DNA of 64,000 bases from Micromonospora tarapacensis. GTDB taxonomy: Bacteria; Actinomycetota; Actinomycetes; Mycobacteriales; Micromonosporaceae. The position numbers were made by a program, and so were the translations under genes. The stretch is from the NCBI RefSeq assembly GCF_019697375.1, contig NZ_JAHCDI010000004.1, positions 3,459,324 to 3,523,323 of the forward strand. The letters are read 5' to 3'. Within the stretch, counting starts at the first letter, position 1. Each line of letters opens with the position of its first letter. Of this stretch, positions 30,360 to 41,793 are shown in pieces. Below the pieces are notes generated by a model that saw nothing but the letters and a program-made list of their open reading frames with translations, had not been told where the DNA came from and ran no database searches.

Positions 30360-31249
30360 TGAGCACCAGCGTCCTCTACGACCACCCGGGACCACGGGCC
30401 AGGATCCGCAACGCGGTGCTGAGCGTCGTCTTCGGCGTCGTACTGCTCGGGCTGCTCTACTGGATCTACACGAAGTTCGACCAGGCCAACCAGTGGGAAC
30501 CCCGACTGTGGGAGCCGTTCACCCGGTCGGCCACCTGGACCCAGTTCATCCTGCCCGGCCTCTGGGCCACCCTGAAGGCGGCCGGGGTCGGCATGGCGCT
30601 GTCGCTCGCCTTCGGCATCGTCTTCTCCTTCGGCCGGCTCTCCGACCACTGGTGGATCAGCGTCCCGGCCGGCGCGGTGGTGGAGTTCTTCCGGGCCGTA
30701 CCACTGCTGCTGATGATCTTCTTCATCTTCTACGGCGTGCCGTTCCTCATCAAGGGTCCGGTGACCGCCTTCTGGGCCGTGGTGATCGGCCTGACCCTCT
30801 ACAACGGGTCGGTACTGGCCGAGGCGTTCCGGGCCGGCATCAAGTCCGTGCCCGGCGGGCAGTCCGAGGCCGCCTACGCGGTCGGCATGCGCAAGAACCA
30901 GGTGATGCGCATCATCCTGCTCCCACAGGCCGCCCGGGCCATGCTGCCGATCATCGTCAGCCAGCTGGTGGTGCTGCTCAAGGACACCGCGCTCGGCTAC
31001 ATCGTGGCCTACCCCGAGCTGCTCCAGCGCGGTGTCAACGACCTCTCCGCCAACTACGGCAACATCATCGCCGCGGCGATGGTGATCGCGGTCATCTACA
31101 TCGTCATCAACTCGCTGCTCACCTGGTTCGCCGGCTGGCTGGACCGGCGCAGCCGCGTCCGGGCCTTCCGGATGCCGAGGCAGACCGGGCCGGTCGCCGC
31201 CGCCGACTCCGCCCCGGGCGACGGCACGGTGGTCGAGCCGCAGGGCTGA
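30359..31249 (+). CDS. gluD: Glutamate ABC transporter permease
   Basis: 296 aa, the second permease half. It has an N-terminal helix (LSVVFGVVLLGLLYWIYTKF), the core FFRAVPLLLMIFFIFYGVPF and the EAA loop EAAYAVGMRKNQVMRIILLPQA. The longer N- and C-terminal tails compared with GluC are usual for GluD. The operon ends at the hairpin 31266-31295. Confidence 0.94.
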   Translation: MSTSVLYDHPGPRARIRNAVLSVVFGVVLLGLLYWIYTKFDQANQWEPRLWEPFTRSATWTQFILPGLWATLKAAGVGMALSLAFGIVFSFGRLSDHWWISVPAGAVVEFFRAVPLLLMIFFIFYGVPFLIKGPVTAFWAVVIGLTLYNGSVLAEAFRAGIKSVPGGQSEAAYAVGMRKNQVMRIILLPQAARAMLPIIVSQLVVLLKDTALGYIVAYPELLQRGVNDLSANYGNIIAAAMVIAVIYIVINSLLTWFAGWLDRRSRVRAFRMPRQTGPVAAADSAPGDGTVVEPQG

Positions 31250-31265
31250 GCGGGCCGTACCCAGC

Positions 31266-31295
31266 GCGGCGCCGGCCTGGTCTGGCCGGCGCCGC
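31266..31295. terminator. Bidirectional hairpin between convergent gluD and rny
   Basis: A perfect 12-bp stem, GCGGCGCCGGCC (31266-31277) and its complement (31284-31295), with loop TGGTCT. It lies 16 nt past the gluD stop and 28 nt past the rny stop, so it can terminate both. Confidence 0.75.
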
Positions 31296-31323
31296 AGCAC
31301 GTTCCGGAGGCTCTCCCGGCACC

Positions 31324-33086
<1,763 letters not shown>

Positions 33087-33090
<4 letters not shown>

Positions 33091-33167
33091 GCCGCCGCTC
33101 CAGCCGCTGAAGCCTGCTCACCGTCCGCGGAGGGCCCGGACTCGCCGGCACCCGACCCCCCGCTCAC
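33087..33167 (-). CDS. Possible 26-codon upstream ORF coupled to rny
   Basis: GTG 33167 (VSGGSGAGESGPSADGEQAS...) ends in a TGA that overlaps the rny ATG in ATGA, with CGGAG 6 nt before the GTG. The peptide is low-complexity Gly/Ala/Ser with no domain. It may be a translational coupler, or chance in GC-rich DNA. Confidence 0.3.
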
Positions 33168-33909
33168 GCCGGCGCTCCGCTTCGCCGCGGGCCGTCATGT
33201 GGCAGCACCGCGTCGAGCCTGATGCTCCGCTCGCTCATACCGGCCACCCGGTGGACCTGTATCGCCTCGCCATGGCGCGCCTCCCCTGAACCGTCGCGCC
33301 GCAACAGCCTGCCGGTGGGCACGCTCCTGCGGCTCTGGACGCCCGACCGGAGCGCATGGCCGTGGGTTGGCTTTCTCCCGCCGACCGTGTCCCTGGGACC
33401 GTCGGCGGGCCGGGTGCAGTGTCACGTGAGCACCGGACCGGCCTGTCCGGAGCTGACGTACGCGGCCGATGGTGCCGGCCAAAGTGATGCTGTTCCGTTA
33501 CGGGATCTATGTTGTGCGCTTAGCCTGCGCTTGGTCGGGCAATGTGAGCCTTTATGGCGAGGCTAGGTCTCAAGTGGCGTCCGGTCAAGAACTCATGATC
33601 AAACCACCCGGACGGAGAGAAGTTGCTCCATCACGCTGCGCTAATGAAGACTCGGACTCCAGCGGGCAAAAAAGACGAACAGTCGGCCCGGCGACCACTC
33701 ATCCTGGCTGGTCACCCCCCCCACCCCGCCACCCGGCACCCGGACAACCCGGCCGGGCCGACAAGCGCCGAGCGTGAGCGCAGCCGGAATCAGGCTCGAT
33801 CCTGGATCGAGTGGGCCGTCAGGTACCCGGGACGCCACTCGATCAATGATCGAGCCCGATCCGGCGGGCCGGCGGGCGGCGGGCCGAGGGCGGCCGGGTG
33901 GCCGCGGGG
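33168..33909. other. 742-nt region without a recognised gene between rny and recX
   Basis: Contents seen: an imperfect hairpin at 33377-33409 (9-bp outer stem CCCGCCGAC, with an inner palindromic GTCCCTGGGAC), a relic of the 21496 repeat arm near 33590, and the long hairpin at 33793-33856. Short open frames lack family features. Part of it is probably the rny promoter and 5' leader, possibly holding an RNA element. Confidence 0.5.
33793..33856. repeat. Long near-perfect inverted repeat (22-bp arms, 20-nt loop)
   Basis: Arms 33793-33814 and 33835-33856 pair with only two mismatches, and each arm itself contains CGATC...GATCG. Located about 54 nt past the recX stop. Same design as the elements at 3936-4001 and 21496-21556. 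Probable terminator of recA-recX. Confidence 0.8.
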
Positions 33910-34599
33910 TCAGCGGTCGATCTCGCCCTCGGCGTCGGCGAGGGCGTCGGCATCGATCTGCTCGGCGAACTCGGCCGCCTCGGCACTCTGCGCGGCGATC
34001 GCGTCCTTCACCGCCCGGATGGCCACACCCGCCGGGTAGCCCTTGCGGGCCAGCATGCCGACCAGCCGCCGGAACACCGCGTCCGGCTCGCCCCGGGCGG
34101 TGCGCAGCTTTCGCTCCACCAGGACGCGGGCGGTCTCCGCCTCGGTGGTCTCGTCCAACTCGCCGAGCGCCTCGCCGGCGGTGTCACCGTCGACGCCGCG
34201 CTGTCGCAACTCGTTGGCGAGCGCCCGACGGGCCAGCCCGCGACCGGTGTGCCGACTGGTCACCCAGGCCCGGGCGAAGGCGGCGTCGTCGATGATGCCG
34301 ACCTCGTCGTACCGGTCCAGGACCCCGGCGGCGGTCTCCTCGGAGATGCCGCGTCGGGCCAGCGCGGTGGCCAGTTCCGCGCGGGTGCGGGGGCGGACCG
34401 CCAGCTGCCGCAGGCAGATCTCCCGGGCCAGCTCGGCCTCGTCGCGAGGCGCGACCAAGGTGCCTGTGTCGTCTCCGTTGCCGGTGTCGTCTCCGTTGCC
34501 GGTGTCGCGACGGCCTCGGCGGGGACGCGGCGTAGCGTCACCCGTACGAGGCGGGCTGGCATCCCAGCCCCGCCCCGTACGAGCACGTCGTCCTGCCAC
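33910..34599 (-). CDS. recX: Regulatory protein RecX
   Basis: 229 aa. GTG 34599, only 10 nt after the recA stop. The RecX three-helix repeats are visible (AREICLRQLAVRPRTRAELA, ILDRYDEVGIIDDAAFARAW in near form, and FRRLVGMLARKGYPAGVAIR). It inhibits RecA filament growth. The N-terminal 45 residues are Arg-rich and contain a tandem NGDDTG repeat encoded by an 18-bp duplication (about 34467-34503). The exact start is uncertain since no good ribosome site is seen. Confidence 0.92.
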   Translation of the reverse strand: MAGRRARTGRGWDASPPRTGDATPRPRRGRRDTGNGDDTGNGDDTGTLVAPRDEAELAREICLRQLAVRPRTRAELATALARRGISEETAAGVLDRYDEVGIIDDAAFARAWVTSRHTGRGLARRALANELRQRGVDGDTAGEALGELDETTEAETARVLVERKLRTARGEPDAVFRRLVGMLARKGYPAGVAIRAVKDAIAAQSAEAAEFAEQIDADALADAEGEIDR

Positions 34600-34609
34600 G
34601 GCTTAAGGA

Positions 34610-37600
34610 TCAGAAGTCGACCGGCGGCAACTCCGGGCCGCCGGTGGCGTCGCCGGCGCCGATCCCGACGCCGAGCTTCTCCAGGATCTTCTTCTCGATC
34701 TCGGCGGCCACGTCCGGGTTCTCCCGGAGGAACTCGCGGGCCTTCTCCTTGCCCTGGCCGAGCTGGTCACCGTCGTAGGTGTACCACGCGCCGGACTTGC
34801 GGATGATCGACTGCTCGACACCGACGTCGATCAGCGAGCCCTCGCGGGAGATGCCCTTGCCGTACATGATGTCGAACTCGGCCTGCTTGAACGGGGATGC
34901 AACCTTGTTCTTCACGACCTTCACCCGGGTGCGGTTACCGACCACGTCGGTGCCGTCCTTGAGGCTCTCGATGCGCCGCACGTCGAGCCGGACCGAGGCG
35001 TAGAACTTCAACGCCCGACCACCCGTGGTCGTCTCCGGGCTGTTGTGCACCATGACGCCGTCGACGAAGTAGTTGTGATTGCCCTCGACCTCGATGTCGA
35101 ACCGGTTCATCGAGCGGGTCTTCGGCTTGACCCGGACATCGATGATCCGAGCGGGCACCGGAGTGAGCTCCGTCGGGACGAACTGCGGCTCAACGATGCA
35201 CTGACCACGGAAGCGCGGAAGCAGCTTGGACTCCATCGCAGCCGGCACGTAGGGAGCAGTCAGCTCCTGGAACCTCGCCGACGACTCAGTGGTAAAGATG
35301 ATCGACGCCGTACCCCGGGTGCCCCGAGAGGCCAGCTTCACGTCCATGCCGTACGCGTCACGCAGATGCTCCACCAGACGGTCGCGGCTGCCCTCCGCCA
35401 TCGCCTCGACGCAGATCTCGATTCGGCCGGAACCGCCGGCCGTACGCTCCTGCACGCCCTTGGACCGGAGCGTGAAGCATCCGTCGTCCATGTACCAGAC
35501 GGCGAGGGCCAACGGGGTCAGCGCCTTGAGGTAGTCCCAGCTGAGGTGCTTCTTGCCGTCGCCCAGGTAGACCGCACGGCGCAACTCGTCCAGCTCAGGC
35601 AGCGGAGTGAAGTCGACGAACCCGGCCCCCCGAGCGTCGGTACGCCGGGAGTGGTCGACGTTGCCGAGCAGCGAGACCTTCCAGTCGAGGTAGTCGATCT
35701 GCTGTGCACCGTGGCCGAGACGGAAGCGGACACCGGAGCGATCCTGACGGTTCGGCGACAGGGCACCGTCGCCCATCAGCGAGCCGAGCACGACCTGCCA
35801 CTGCTGCTCACTGAGGCGGCGTGACTCGGCGAGCATTACCCGGTCACCGGCGATCAACTCGCCCGCCTCCCGCCAGCCACCCGGAGTGCGCACCAGGTGG
35901 TTGGCGGTGGCGGCGAACTGCGCCCGCCCGTTGCCGCTCGACTTGGCGACGGTGAACTGGAGGAACTGCTCCGCCGGACCGTTGTTGAACCAGTTGGTGA
36001 TCCGCTTCGGCTCCACCCGGTCGGTATCCGGGTTGTAGGAGAGAACCTCCACGTCCATCCGCTGGTTGACGATCTTGCCGATCTTCTCCTGCGTGCCGTC
36101 GGCCAGGGTGACCCGGGTCGAGTACGACATGCAGCCGAACATCACGCCGATCTTCTCGCGGAGCTGGTTGATGAAGATCGCGGTGGTGCCGGTGTTGTTG
36201 AGCACACCGGTGATCTTCCGCAGCGCCTGGCTCATCAGCCGGGCCTGCAGGCCGACGTGGCTGTCGCCCATCTCGCCCTCGATCTCGGCGCGCGGCACCA
36301 GGGCCGCCACCGAGTCGATCACGATGACGTCGATCGCGCCGGAGCGGACCAGCATGTCGACGATCTCCAGCGCCTGCTCGCCGGTGTCCGGCTGGGAGAC
36401 CAGCAGGGCGTCGGTGTCGACGCCGAGCGCCTTGGCGTAATCCGGGTCGAGCGCGTGCTCGGCGTCGATGAAGGCGGCGATGCCGCCGGCCCGCTGCGCG
36501 TTGGCCACGGCGTGCAGCGCGACCGTGGTGTTGTGGGAGAGCATTCCGTTGGCAAGGAAGCTATGCGTTCCCGGAAGCATCACATCGAAGGTGGGTTGGC
36601 TGCCCGCGTCAGCGGCCTCGACGACTTCCTCGTAGGTGTAGGAGGAGGTGGCCAGGTGCTTGAGATGCGTCACGATCGCCTGGCCCGACACCGACAGGCG
36701 CTCCCAGCGCCGTTCGCCCCACTCAACGATCTTCGCCAGACGACTACGGGAGCAGGCCAACTCGATGTCCGCGCGGAAAAGATCTCCGGCGGCCCGGTCG
36801 AATGCCCGATCACCACCACAGTCGTCGCGCAGGTCTCGGATGAGGCCGCTCAGGTGAGGGATGTTTTCGAACTGGGCATCCCGCTCGCTGATGCGGAAAC
36901 AACGCTCGACCTGCGCACCACGCCGGGCCGAGCGGAACCCGACCTCGCTGACGAACCGGTGCGCCACCGACGGGTTGACCGTCACGGTCCAGTAGTTGCG
37001 CTCGTACTTCTCATTCCACTTCGAGGAGACGGTGTTCGGAATGCTGAGCCCGTAGAGCAGCAGCTGGACCTCGCGGGCCAGTTGCTCGGACGCGGTGCCG
37101 AGCCCGATGGTCGAACTTTCGTCGATCCATCCGTCACCCTCGAACAGTGCCGACAGAAAGGCGCGCTGGATCTTGTGACCGGCGGTACGCACTCGGTAGG
37201 GAACACTCTTGCCATGTGCGGTGACGTACCCGAGTCCGTACTCCTCGGCGAGGCGCTTACGGAACGCGCCACCCGAGACGACGAACTCCTTGTTGTCGTA
37301 GTCGCGAACCTCGACGCCGAACACCTGCTCCATGAGGCGGCGGTACTCGCCGCTCACCTCGGGGTCCCAGTTGGTGAATCGGACGCTGTGCTGGTAGCCG
37401 AGCGATCCCTCGGCGACGAGGTAGCCCAGGAGCACGGCCTCGTCCTCGGAAAGACCGTCGCCGTGGGCGGCCTCCGGTGCGCCAAAGGTGGCCGACACCA
37501 CGAAGTCGCCAGGGCGAATGTTTCCGACCTTCCGCCAGGCGATGAACCCACGATCGGTGATCACTCGTAGTGGATGGTTCTTCGTAGCGGTCACAGTCCG

Positions 37601-38038
37601 CCCGGAGCGCAGCTGGAGCTTGATCACCGGCTTACGGTTGTTGTGGGTCAACGCCGCGACGGGTTCGAGCTCACCCCGCTCGTTGACCATCCGCAAACCC
37701 AGCTCGCGGATGTCGGTGACCCGGCCGGTGCAGCTAGCGGGCTGACCGCATCGCGCGAAAAGCTCCTCGACGGTCTCGAGGCCCCGATCCGTCCAGAGAT
37801 GCGTGTCGGCCGTCAGGCACTTCCCGCTGCTCTCCGGGCCGTACACCTCGACGACCCGGCCACGGGGCAGACCGCCCACCCCGAGCGCCACGTCGAGTGC
37901 GATGGAACCGGTGGGAATGACCGAGGTCTGGATGACCGGCCGCTCCCCCAGCCGCATCACCGAACCCTTGCCGAATTGCTTGTCGATCTGAGCGAGAGCA
38001 AGGTCGAGCGCCTTCTCCCGGTCAGGACCTGCCGCCAT
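34610..38038 (-). CDS. recA: Recombinase RecA, interrupted by two inteins
   Basis: 1142 aa, or 348 aa after removal of both inteins, the normal RecA length. ATG 38038 ([20 protein letters not shown]) with CAGGGGTGG upstream. Intein 1 (residues 74-503) splits the Walker A motif GPESSGK/TTVAL. Intein 2 (636-999) splits [17 protein letters not shown]. The M. tuberculosis RecA intein site (KNK/CSPPF) is uninterrupted here ([10 protein letters not shown]). RecA drives strand exchange and LexA cleavage. A SOS box lies about 135 bp upstream. DUF3046 upstream and recX downstream match the actinobacterial order. Confidence 0.97.
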   Translation of the reverse strand: MAAGPDREKALDLALAQIDKQFGKGSVMRLGERPVIQTSVIPTGSIALDVALGVGGLPRGRVVEVYGPESSGKCLTADTHLWTDRGLETVEELFARCGQPASCTGRVTDIRELGLRMVNERGELEPVAALTHNNRKPVIKLQLRSGRTVTATKNHPLRVITDRGFIAWRKVGNIRPGDFVVSATFGAPEAAHGDGLSEDEAVLLGYLVAEGSLGYQHSVRFTNWDPEVSGEYRRLMEQVFGVEVRDYDNKEFVVSGGAFRKRLAEEYGLGYVTAHGKSVPYRVRTAGHKIQRAFLSALFEGDGWIDESSTIGLGTASEQLAREVQLLLYGLSIPNTVSSKWNEKYERNYWTVTVNPSVAHRFVSEVGFRSARRGAQVERCFRISERDAQFENIPHLSGLIRDLRDDCGGDRAFDRAAGDLFRADIELACSRSRLAKIVEWGERRWERLSVSGQAIVTHLKHLATSSYTYEEVVEAADAGSQPTFDVMLPGTHSFLANGMLSHNTTVALHAVANAQRAGGIAAFIDAEHALDPDYAKALGVDTDALLVSQPDTGEQALEIVDMLVRSGAIDVIVIDSVAALVPRAEIEGEMGDSHVGLQARLMSQALRKITGVLNNTGTTAIFINQLREKIGVMFGCMSYSTRVTLADGTQEKIGKIVNQRMDVEVLSYNPDTDRVEPKRITNWFNNGPAEQFLQFTVAKSSGNGRAQFAATANHLVRTPGGWREAGELIAGDRVMLAESRRLSEQQWQVVLGSLMGDGALSPNRQDRSGVRFRLGHGAQQIDYLDWKVSLLGNVDHSRRTDARGAGFVDFTPLPELDELRRAVYLGDGKKHLSWDYLKALTPLALAVWYMDDGCFTLRSKGVQERTAGGSGRIEICVEAMAEGSRDRLVEHLRDAYGMDVKLASRGTRGTASIIFTTESSARFQELTAPYVPAAMESKLLPRFRGQCIVEPQFVPTELTPVPARIIDVRVKPKTRSMNRFDIEVEGNHNYFVDGVMVHNSPETTTGGRALKFYASVRLDVRRIESLKDGTDVVGNRTRVKVVKNKVASPFKQAEFDIMYGKGISREGSLIDVGVEQSIIRKSGAWYTYDGDQLGQGKEKAREFLRENPDVAAEIEKKILEKLGVGIGAGDATGGPELPPVDF
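35042..36133 (-). other. RecA intein 2 (364 aa, LAGLIDADG type)
   Basis: Starts [20 protein letters not shown] and ends VDGVMVHN followed by Ser +1. Block B is [19 protein letters not shown]-like helices are [12 protein letters not shown] and [12 protein letters not shown]. Insertion is between MFG and SPETTTGG, in the RecA L2-loop region. Terminal splicing residues are intact. Confidence 0.93.
36530..37819 (-). other. RecA intein 1 (430 aa, LAGLIDADG type)
   Basis: Starts [20 protein letters not shown] and ends ANGMLSHN, with Thr +1 completing the Walker A threonine. Block B is [19 protein letters not shown]-like helices are [11 protein letters not shown] and [12 protein letters not shown]. 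Because it disrupts the ATP-binding loop, RecA is inactive until it splices. Confidence 0.94.
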
Positions 38039-38169
38039 CGTTGCCACCCCTGCCTTCGCCGGCGTCTTTCCTGAGCTTCGCGTCACGCGGGACACGCTAG
38101 GCGCTGGGTCCGACAGAAAACCAGCCGACGGGCCGCAGCCTGTGGACGAGCACCCGCTGTGGACAATAG

Positions 38170-38185
38170 CCGAACACGTGTACGA
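38170..38185 (-). promoter_or_regulatory. SOS (LexA) box upstream of recA
   Basis: On the minus strand, TCGTACACGTGTTCGG matches TCGAAC-N4-GTTCGA with two mismatches. It lies about 130 bp before the recA start, within AT-richer promoter-like sequence (TTGCCG ... TATTGT). It predicts LexA control of recA-recX. Confidence 0.85.
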
Positions 38186-38222
38186 GTCGGCAAGTGACAC
38201 GCGGAAGTAACGAATCGGATGC

Positions 38223-38423
38223 TCACCGTAGCCGGGCGGGCACCCGGTCGGGATAGGCGGCGACCACGGCACGCCACACCACGTGTGTCTGCTCACCGGC
38301 GGCGAGGGCCTGCTCGATGGTCCGCCCGTCGAGTTCCGGCAACACCTGGTCGCTGGCGATGCTGGCCGCGTACGCCGGGCCGAACGCCTCCTCCAGCCGC
38401 GCCCAGAAGTCGGTCAGCCGCAC
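38223..38423 (-). CDS. DUF3046 domain-containing protein
   Basis: 66 aa. GTG 38423 ([21 protein letters not shown]) with GAGGAGG upstream, overlapping the stop region of the MFS gene. Includes [21 protein letters not shown] and the C-terminal [20 protein letters not shown]. Invariably found just upstream of recA in actinobacteria. Function unknown. Confidence 0.93.
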   Translation of the reverse strand: MRLTDFWARLEEAFGPAYAASIASDQVLPELDGRTIEQALAAGEQTHVVWRAVVAAYPDRVPARLR

Positions 38424-38427
38424 GTGA

Positions 38428-39792
38428 TCATCCCTCCTCGTCCGCCGCACCCACCGGCACCGGCCGCAACGCTAACGCCAGCAGGGGTGCCACCGCGACC
38501 GCGGCGAGCAGGGTCAGCACCGGATAGCCCGCCACCTGCATGACAAACCCGCTGGCCGCGCCGGCCACCGCCCCGGCCAGCCCCATCACCAGGTCGGACA
38601 GGCCCTGTGCGCTGGGGCGGACCGCGTCCGGCACCGACTCCGACAGCAGGGTGGAACCGGCCACCATGGTCGCCGACCAGCCCAGCCCGAGCAGGATCAG
38701 ACCGATGGTGAGCCGGAGGGTGTCGTGCCCGGCGGTGCCGGCGACCGCGCAGGCCGCCAGCAGCGTGCCGATCCCACCGAGGATGACCGGGCGTCGACCG
38801 GCCCGGTCGGTGAGCCAGCCGACCACCGGCGCCAGTGCGTACATGCCGGCGATGTGCAGGCTCAGCACGAGCCCGACCACCGGCAGCACCTCCTCGACGG
38901 CGTAGTACTCCCGCAGGTGCACCGGAGTCATCGCCATCACCGCCACCATCACCAGGTGGCCCACTGCCACGGCGGCGACGCCGAGCCGGGCCGCCGGTCG
39001 GGCGCGTACCACCGACCAGGCGGCACGCATGCCCGGACCGCGCCGGGCCGGCGGTGCCGGCACGGCGACCGGCTCGGCCGCCACCGGGGCGACGCCGGGC
39101 GCCGGGGCGGGCGCCTCACCCGGCACCGGGTCGCCGGGGTGGGCCGCCGCGAGCCGGCGGGCGGTGAGCAGCGGGTCCGGCCGCAACCACACCAGCAGTA
39201 CGCCGGCGGCGACCACGAACGCGACGGCGCTGAACGCGAACGGGCCGGACAGTGCCGGCAGCCCCCAGCCGCGGGTGGTGCGGTCGGCGAGGGCGGCGAA
39301 GTTCGGGGCGGCGACCGCGCCGAGGGTGGTGGCCCAGACGATCAGCGACAGTTGCCGGGCCCGGCGATGCGGCTCGGCGAGGTCCACCGCGGCGTAGCGG
39401 GCCTGGAGGTTGGCCGCGGCCCCACCGCCGAAGAGCAGCATCCCGAGGAAGAGCAGCGGCACCCACCGGGTCGCCGCGGCCAGCACGACCAGCACGCCGC
39501 CCAGCGCGCCGACGCCGTACGCGAAGGCCAGACCCGGGCGGCGGCCGTGCCCGGTGATGATCCGGGTGACCGGGACGGCGAGCAGCGCGCCGCCGACCAC
39601 GGCGGCGCTCTGCGCCAGGCCGGCCACCGCGGTACCGGCGATCTCGGCGGCCAGCAGCGCGCCGACGGCGATGCCGATGGTCACCCCGATCCCGCCGACG
39701 ACCTGGGTGGTGAAGAGCAGGCGCAGGGTACGCCGCTGGATCGGCGCGGCAGCCGGGTGCGCCGGCAGCGGTGTGGTCAGGTCGGTGGCCAA
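38428..39792 (-). CDS. MFS transporter
   Basis: 454 aa from a TTG at 39792, with GAGGAG 8 nt upstream; a GTG at 39831 is an alternative without a ribosome site. Twelve hydrophobic helices are arranged 6+6 with a Pro/Ala-rich central loop (PVPGEAPAPAPGVAPV). The MFS motif A-like segment is GWLTDRAGRRPVILGG in the second half, with a weaker GHGRRPGLAF in the first. Drug or small-molecule efflux is likely; the substrate is not inferable. The stop lies 5 nt before the DUF3046 start. Confidence 0.88.
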   Translation of the reverse strand: MATDLTTPLPAHPAAAPIQRRTLRLLFTTQVVGGIGVTIGIAVGALLAAEIAGTAVAGLAQSAAVVGGALLAVPVTRIITGHGRRPGLAFAYGVGALGGVLVVLAAATRWVPLLFLGMLLFGGGAAANLQARYAAVDLAEPHRRARQLSLIVWATTLGAVAAPNFAALADRTTRGWGLPALSGPFAFSAVAFVVAAGVLLVWLRPDPLLTARRLAAAHPGDPVPGEAPAPAPGVAPVAAEPVAVPAPPARRGPGMRAAWSVVRARPAARLGVAAVAVGHLVMVAVMAMTPVHLREYYAVEEVLPVVGLVLSLHIAGMYALAPVVGWLTDRAGRRPVILGGIGTLLAACAVAGTAGHDTLRLTIGLILLGLGWSATMVAGSTLLSESVPDAVRPSAQGLSDLVMGLAGAVAGAASGFVMQVAGYPVLTLLAAVAVAPLLALALRPVPVGAADEEG

Positions 39793-39860
39793 CGGGCTGC
39801 TCCTCGGTAAGGGGTCACCATCCTTTCGCACCAGACCGACGGTCGGCAGCCCGGTTTTCG

Positions 39861-41000
39861 TCACAGTCCCAGGCCGCGTCCGATGATCTCCTTCATGATC
39901 TCGGTGGTGCCGCCGTAGATGGTCTGCACCCGGCTGTCCAGCCAGGCCCGCGCCACCGGGTGCTCCAGCATGAAGCCGTAGCCGCCGTGCAGTTGCAGGC
40001 ACCGGTCGGCGACCCGGTTCTGTAGCTCGGTGGTCCACCACTTGGCCTTGGCCGCGTCGGTCACCGACAGCCGGCCGGCGTTGAACTCGGTTATGCAGTG
40101 GTTGAGGAAGGTCCGCGCGATGGTGACCTCGGTGTCCAGCTCGGCCAGCAGGAACCGGTTGTGCTGGAACTTCCCGATCGGCCGGCCGAACGCCTCCCGG
40201 GTACGCGCGTAGTCGAGGGTCAGCGCGAGCAGCCGTTCCGCGGCGGCGACCGCGGCGACCGCGATGCTGATCCGTTCCCGGGGCAGGTTGGCCATCAGGT
40301 GGTAGAAGCCGTGGTTCTCGGTGCCGACGAGGTTCTCCGCCGGCACCCGGCAGTCGTCGAAGAAGAGTTCGGCGGTGTCGTTGGCCTTCAGGCCGACCTT
40401 GGCCAGCCGGCGGCCCCGGGTGAAGCCGGCGGTCCCGGTCTCCACCGCGATCAGGCTCACCCCGTGCGCGCCCTCGTCGGCGGTGCGGGCGACCACGATC
40501 ACCAGGTCGGCCAGTTCACCGTTGGTGATGAACGTCTTCTGCCCGTTGAGCACGATGGTGTCGCCGTCGCGCACGGCGGTGGTGCGGACGCCGGCCAGAT
40601 CGGACCCGGCGCCCGGTTCGCTCATCGCGATGGCGGTGACCAGGTCTCCGGAGCAGAATCCCGGCAGCCAGCGCTTGCGCTGCTCGTCGGTGGTCAGCTC
40701 GGTGAGGTACGGCGCCACCACGTCGTTGTGCAGGCCGAAGCCGAGCCCGGAGCAGCCGGCGGCGACGATCTCCTCGACCAGCACCGCGTTGTACCGGAAG
40801 TCGCGCTGCCCGCCGCCGCCGTACGCCTCGTCGACGTCCGGGCCGAGCAGCCCGGCGGCGCCCGCGGAGCGCCACACCGCGCGGTCGACGATCCCGTCGG
40901 ACTCCCACCGTTCGTGGTGCGGCACCGCCTCGCGGGCCAGGAACGTCCGGCACAGCTCGCGGAACTCGTCGTGATCGCGGTCGTAGAGGTGCTGCTGCAT
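39861..41000 (-). CDS. Acyl-CoA dehydrogenase
   Basis: 379 aa. ATG 41000 (MQQHLYDRDHDEFRELCRTFL). The three-domain ACAD fold is complete: helical N-domain, beta-domain with AMSEPGAGSDLAGVRT, and C-domain with RVADRCLQLHGGYGFMLEHP and the closing IYGGTTEIMKEIIGRGLG. FAD-dependent oxidation of an acyl-CoA thioester. Chain-length specificity is unknown. It lies 68 nt upstream of the MFS gene and could be co-transcribed. Confidence 0.93.
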   Translation of the reverse strand: MQQHLYDRDHDEFRELCRTFLAREAVPHHERWESDGIVDRAVWRSAGAAGLLGPDVDEAYGGGGQRDFRYNAVLVEEIVAAGCSGLGFGLHNDVVAPYLTELTTDEQRKRWLPGFCSGDLVTAIAMSEPGAGSDLAGVRTTAVRDGDTIVLNGQKTFITNGELADLVIVVARTADEGAHGVSLIAVETGTAGFTRGRRLAKVGLKANDTAELFFDDCRVPAENLVGTENHGFYHLMANLPRERISIAVAAVAAAERLLALTLDYARTREAFGRPIGKFQHNRFLLAELDTEVTIARTFLNHCITEFNAGRLSVTDAAKAKWWTTELQNRVADRCLQLHGGYGFMLEHPVARAWLDSRVQTIYGGTTEIMKEIIGRGLGL

Positions 41001-41049
41001 GGCGGCAAGTGTGGCACCGCCGGCGGACTCGACGGTCGCGCACGCGAGG

Positions 41050-41751
41050 TCAGCCGGCGAGGGCGCGGGCGGCGACGGTGAGGTCGGCGACCAGCCCGTC
41101 GTACGCGATGTCCTGGTTGTCGGCGCGGAGCACCGCGGACGGGTGGATGGTCGCCAGCACCCGGGCCGGCGGCGCGTCGGCCGTGTGCCCGGCGCTGTCC
41201 ACCGGCACCCGCTGGAAGTCCTCCGGGTGCTGTGCGGCGGCCGGCCAGGGCAGCAGTTCGCCGCGCTGGCGGGTGACCCGGAACGCCGGGCCGAGCAGCG
41301 ACTTCGCGGCGGTCGCCCCGAGCGCCACCACGACCTCCGGGTTCAGCTGGGCGAATTCGGCGACCAGCCAGGGCCGGCAGGCGATGATGTGCACCCGGTC
41401 CGGCGTCTGGTGGATGCGTCGCTTGCCGCGCAGCTCGAAACGGAAGTGCTTCACGGCGTTGGTGAGGTAGATGTGTCCCGGGTCCAGGCCCGCGTCGTCG
41501 ACCGCCTTGCGCAGCAGCCGTCCGGCCGGGCCGACGAAGGGCAGTCCCTTCTGGTCTTCGATGTCGCCGGGCTGCTCGCCGACGAAGACCACCCGGGCGG
41601 TGGCGTCGCCCCGACCGAAGACGGTCTGCGAGGCGTCCCGGTACAGCTCGCAGCCCCGGCAGCCGGTGGCGGCGGCGCGCAGGGCGTCGAGGGTGTCGGC
41701 CCGCGGTGGGATGAAGCGTTGGGCGCCGGGCGCGGTGTCGGTGTCGGCCAT
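41050..41751 (-). CDS. udgX: UdgX-type uracil-DNA binding/glycosylase protein
   Basis: 233 aa from ATG 41751. Family-4-like uracil-DNA glycosylase with Cys31/Cys34 (CRGCELY) and Cys125 (ACRPWL) as expected Fe-S ligands. GEQPG (58-62) replaces the usual family-4 motif, and the insertion GKRRIHQTP carries His114. GEQPG plus KRRIH is diagnostic of UdgX, which forms a suicidal covalent His-DNA bond at uracil. The C-terminal motif is ATIHPSAVLRA. It stands between acyl-CoA dehydrogenase and the MocR-type gene. Confidence 0.92.
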   Translation of the reverse strand: MADTDTAPGAQRFIPPRADTLDALRAAATGCRGCELYRDASQTVFGRGDATARVVFVGEQPGDIEDQKGLPFVGPAGRLLRKAVDDAGLDPGHIYLTNAVKHFRFELRGKRRIHQTPDRVHIIACRPWLVAEFAQLNPEVVVALGATAAKSLLGPAFRVTRQRGELLPWPAAAQHPEDFQRVPVDSAGHTADAPPARVLATIHPSAVLRADNQDIAYDGLVADLTVAARALAG

Positions 41752-41793
41752 GGCGACTGTTCTACCCGGTGTGGCGCGGACCACGCGAGCAGG

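Noticed and set aside
34610-38038. Homing-endonuclease genes as separate CDSs in recA
   Set aside because: The segments are in frame with recA exteins and have intact intein termini, so they are inteins rather than free-standing genes.
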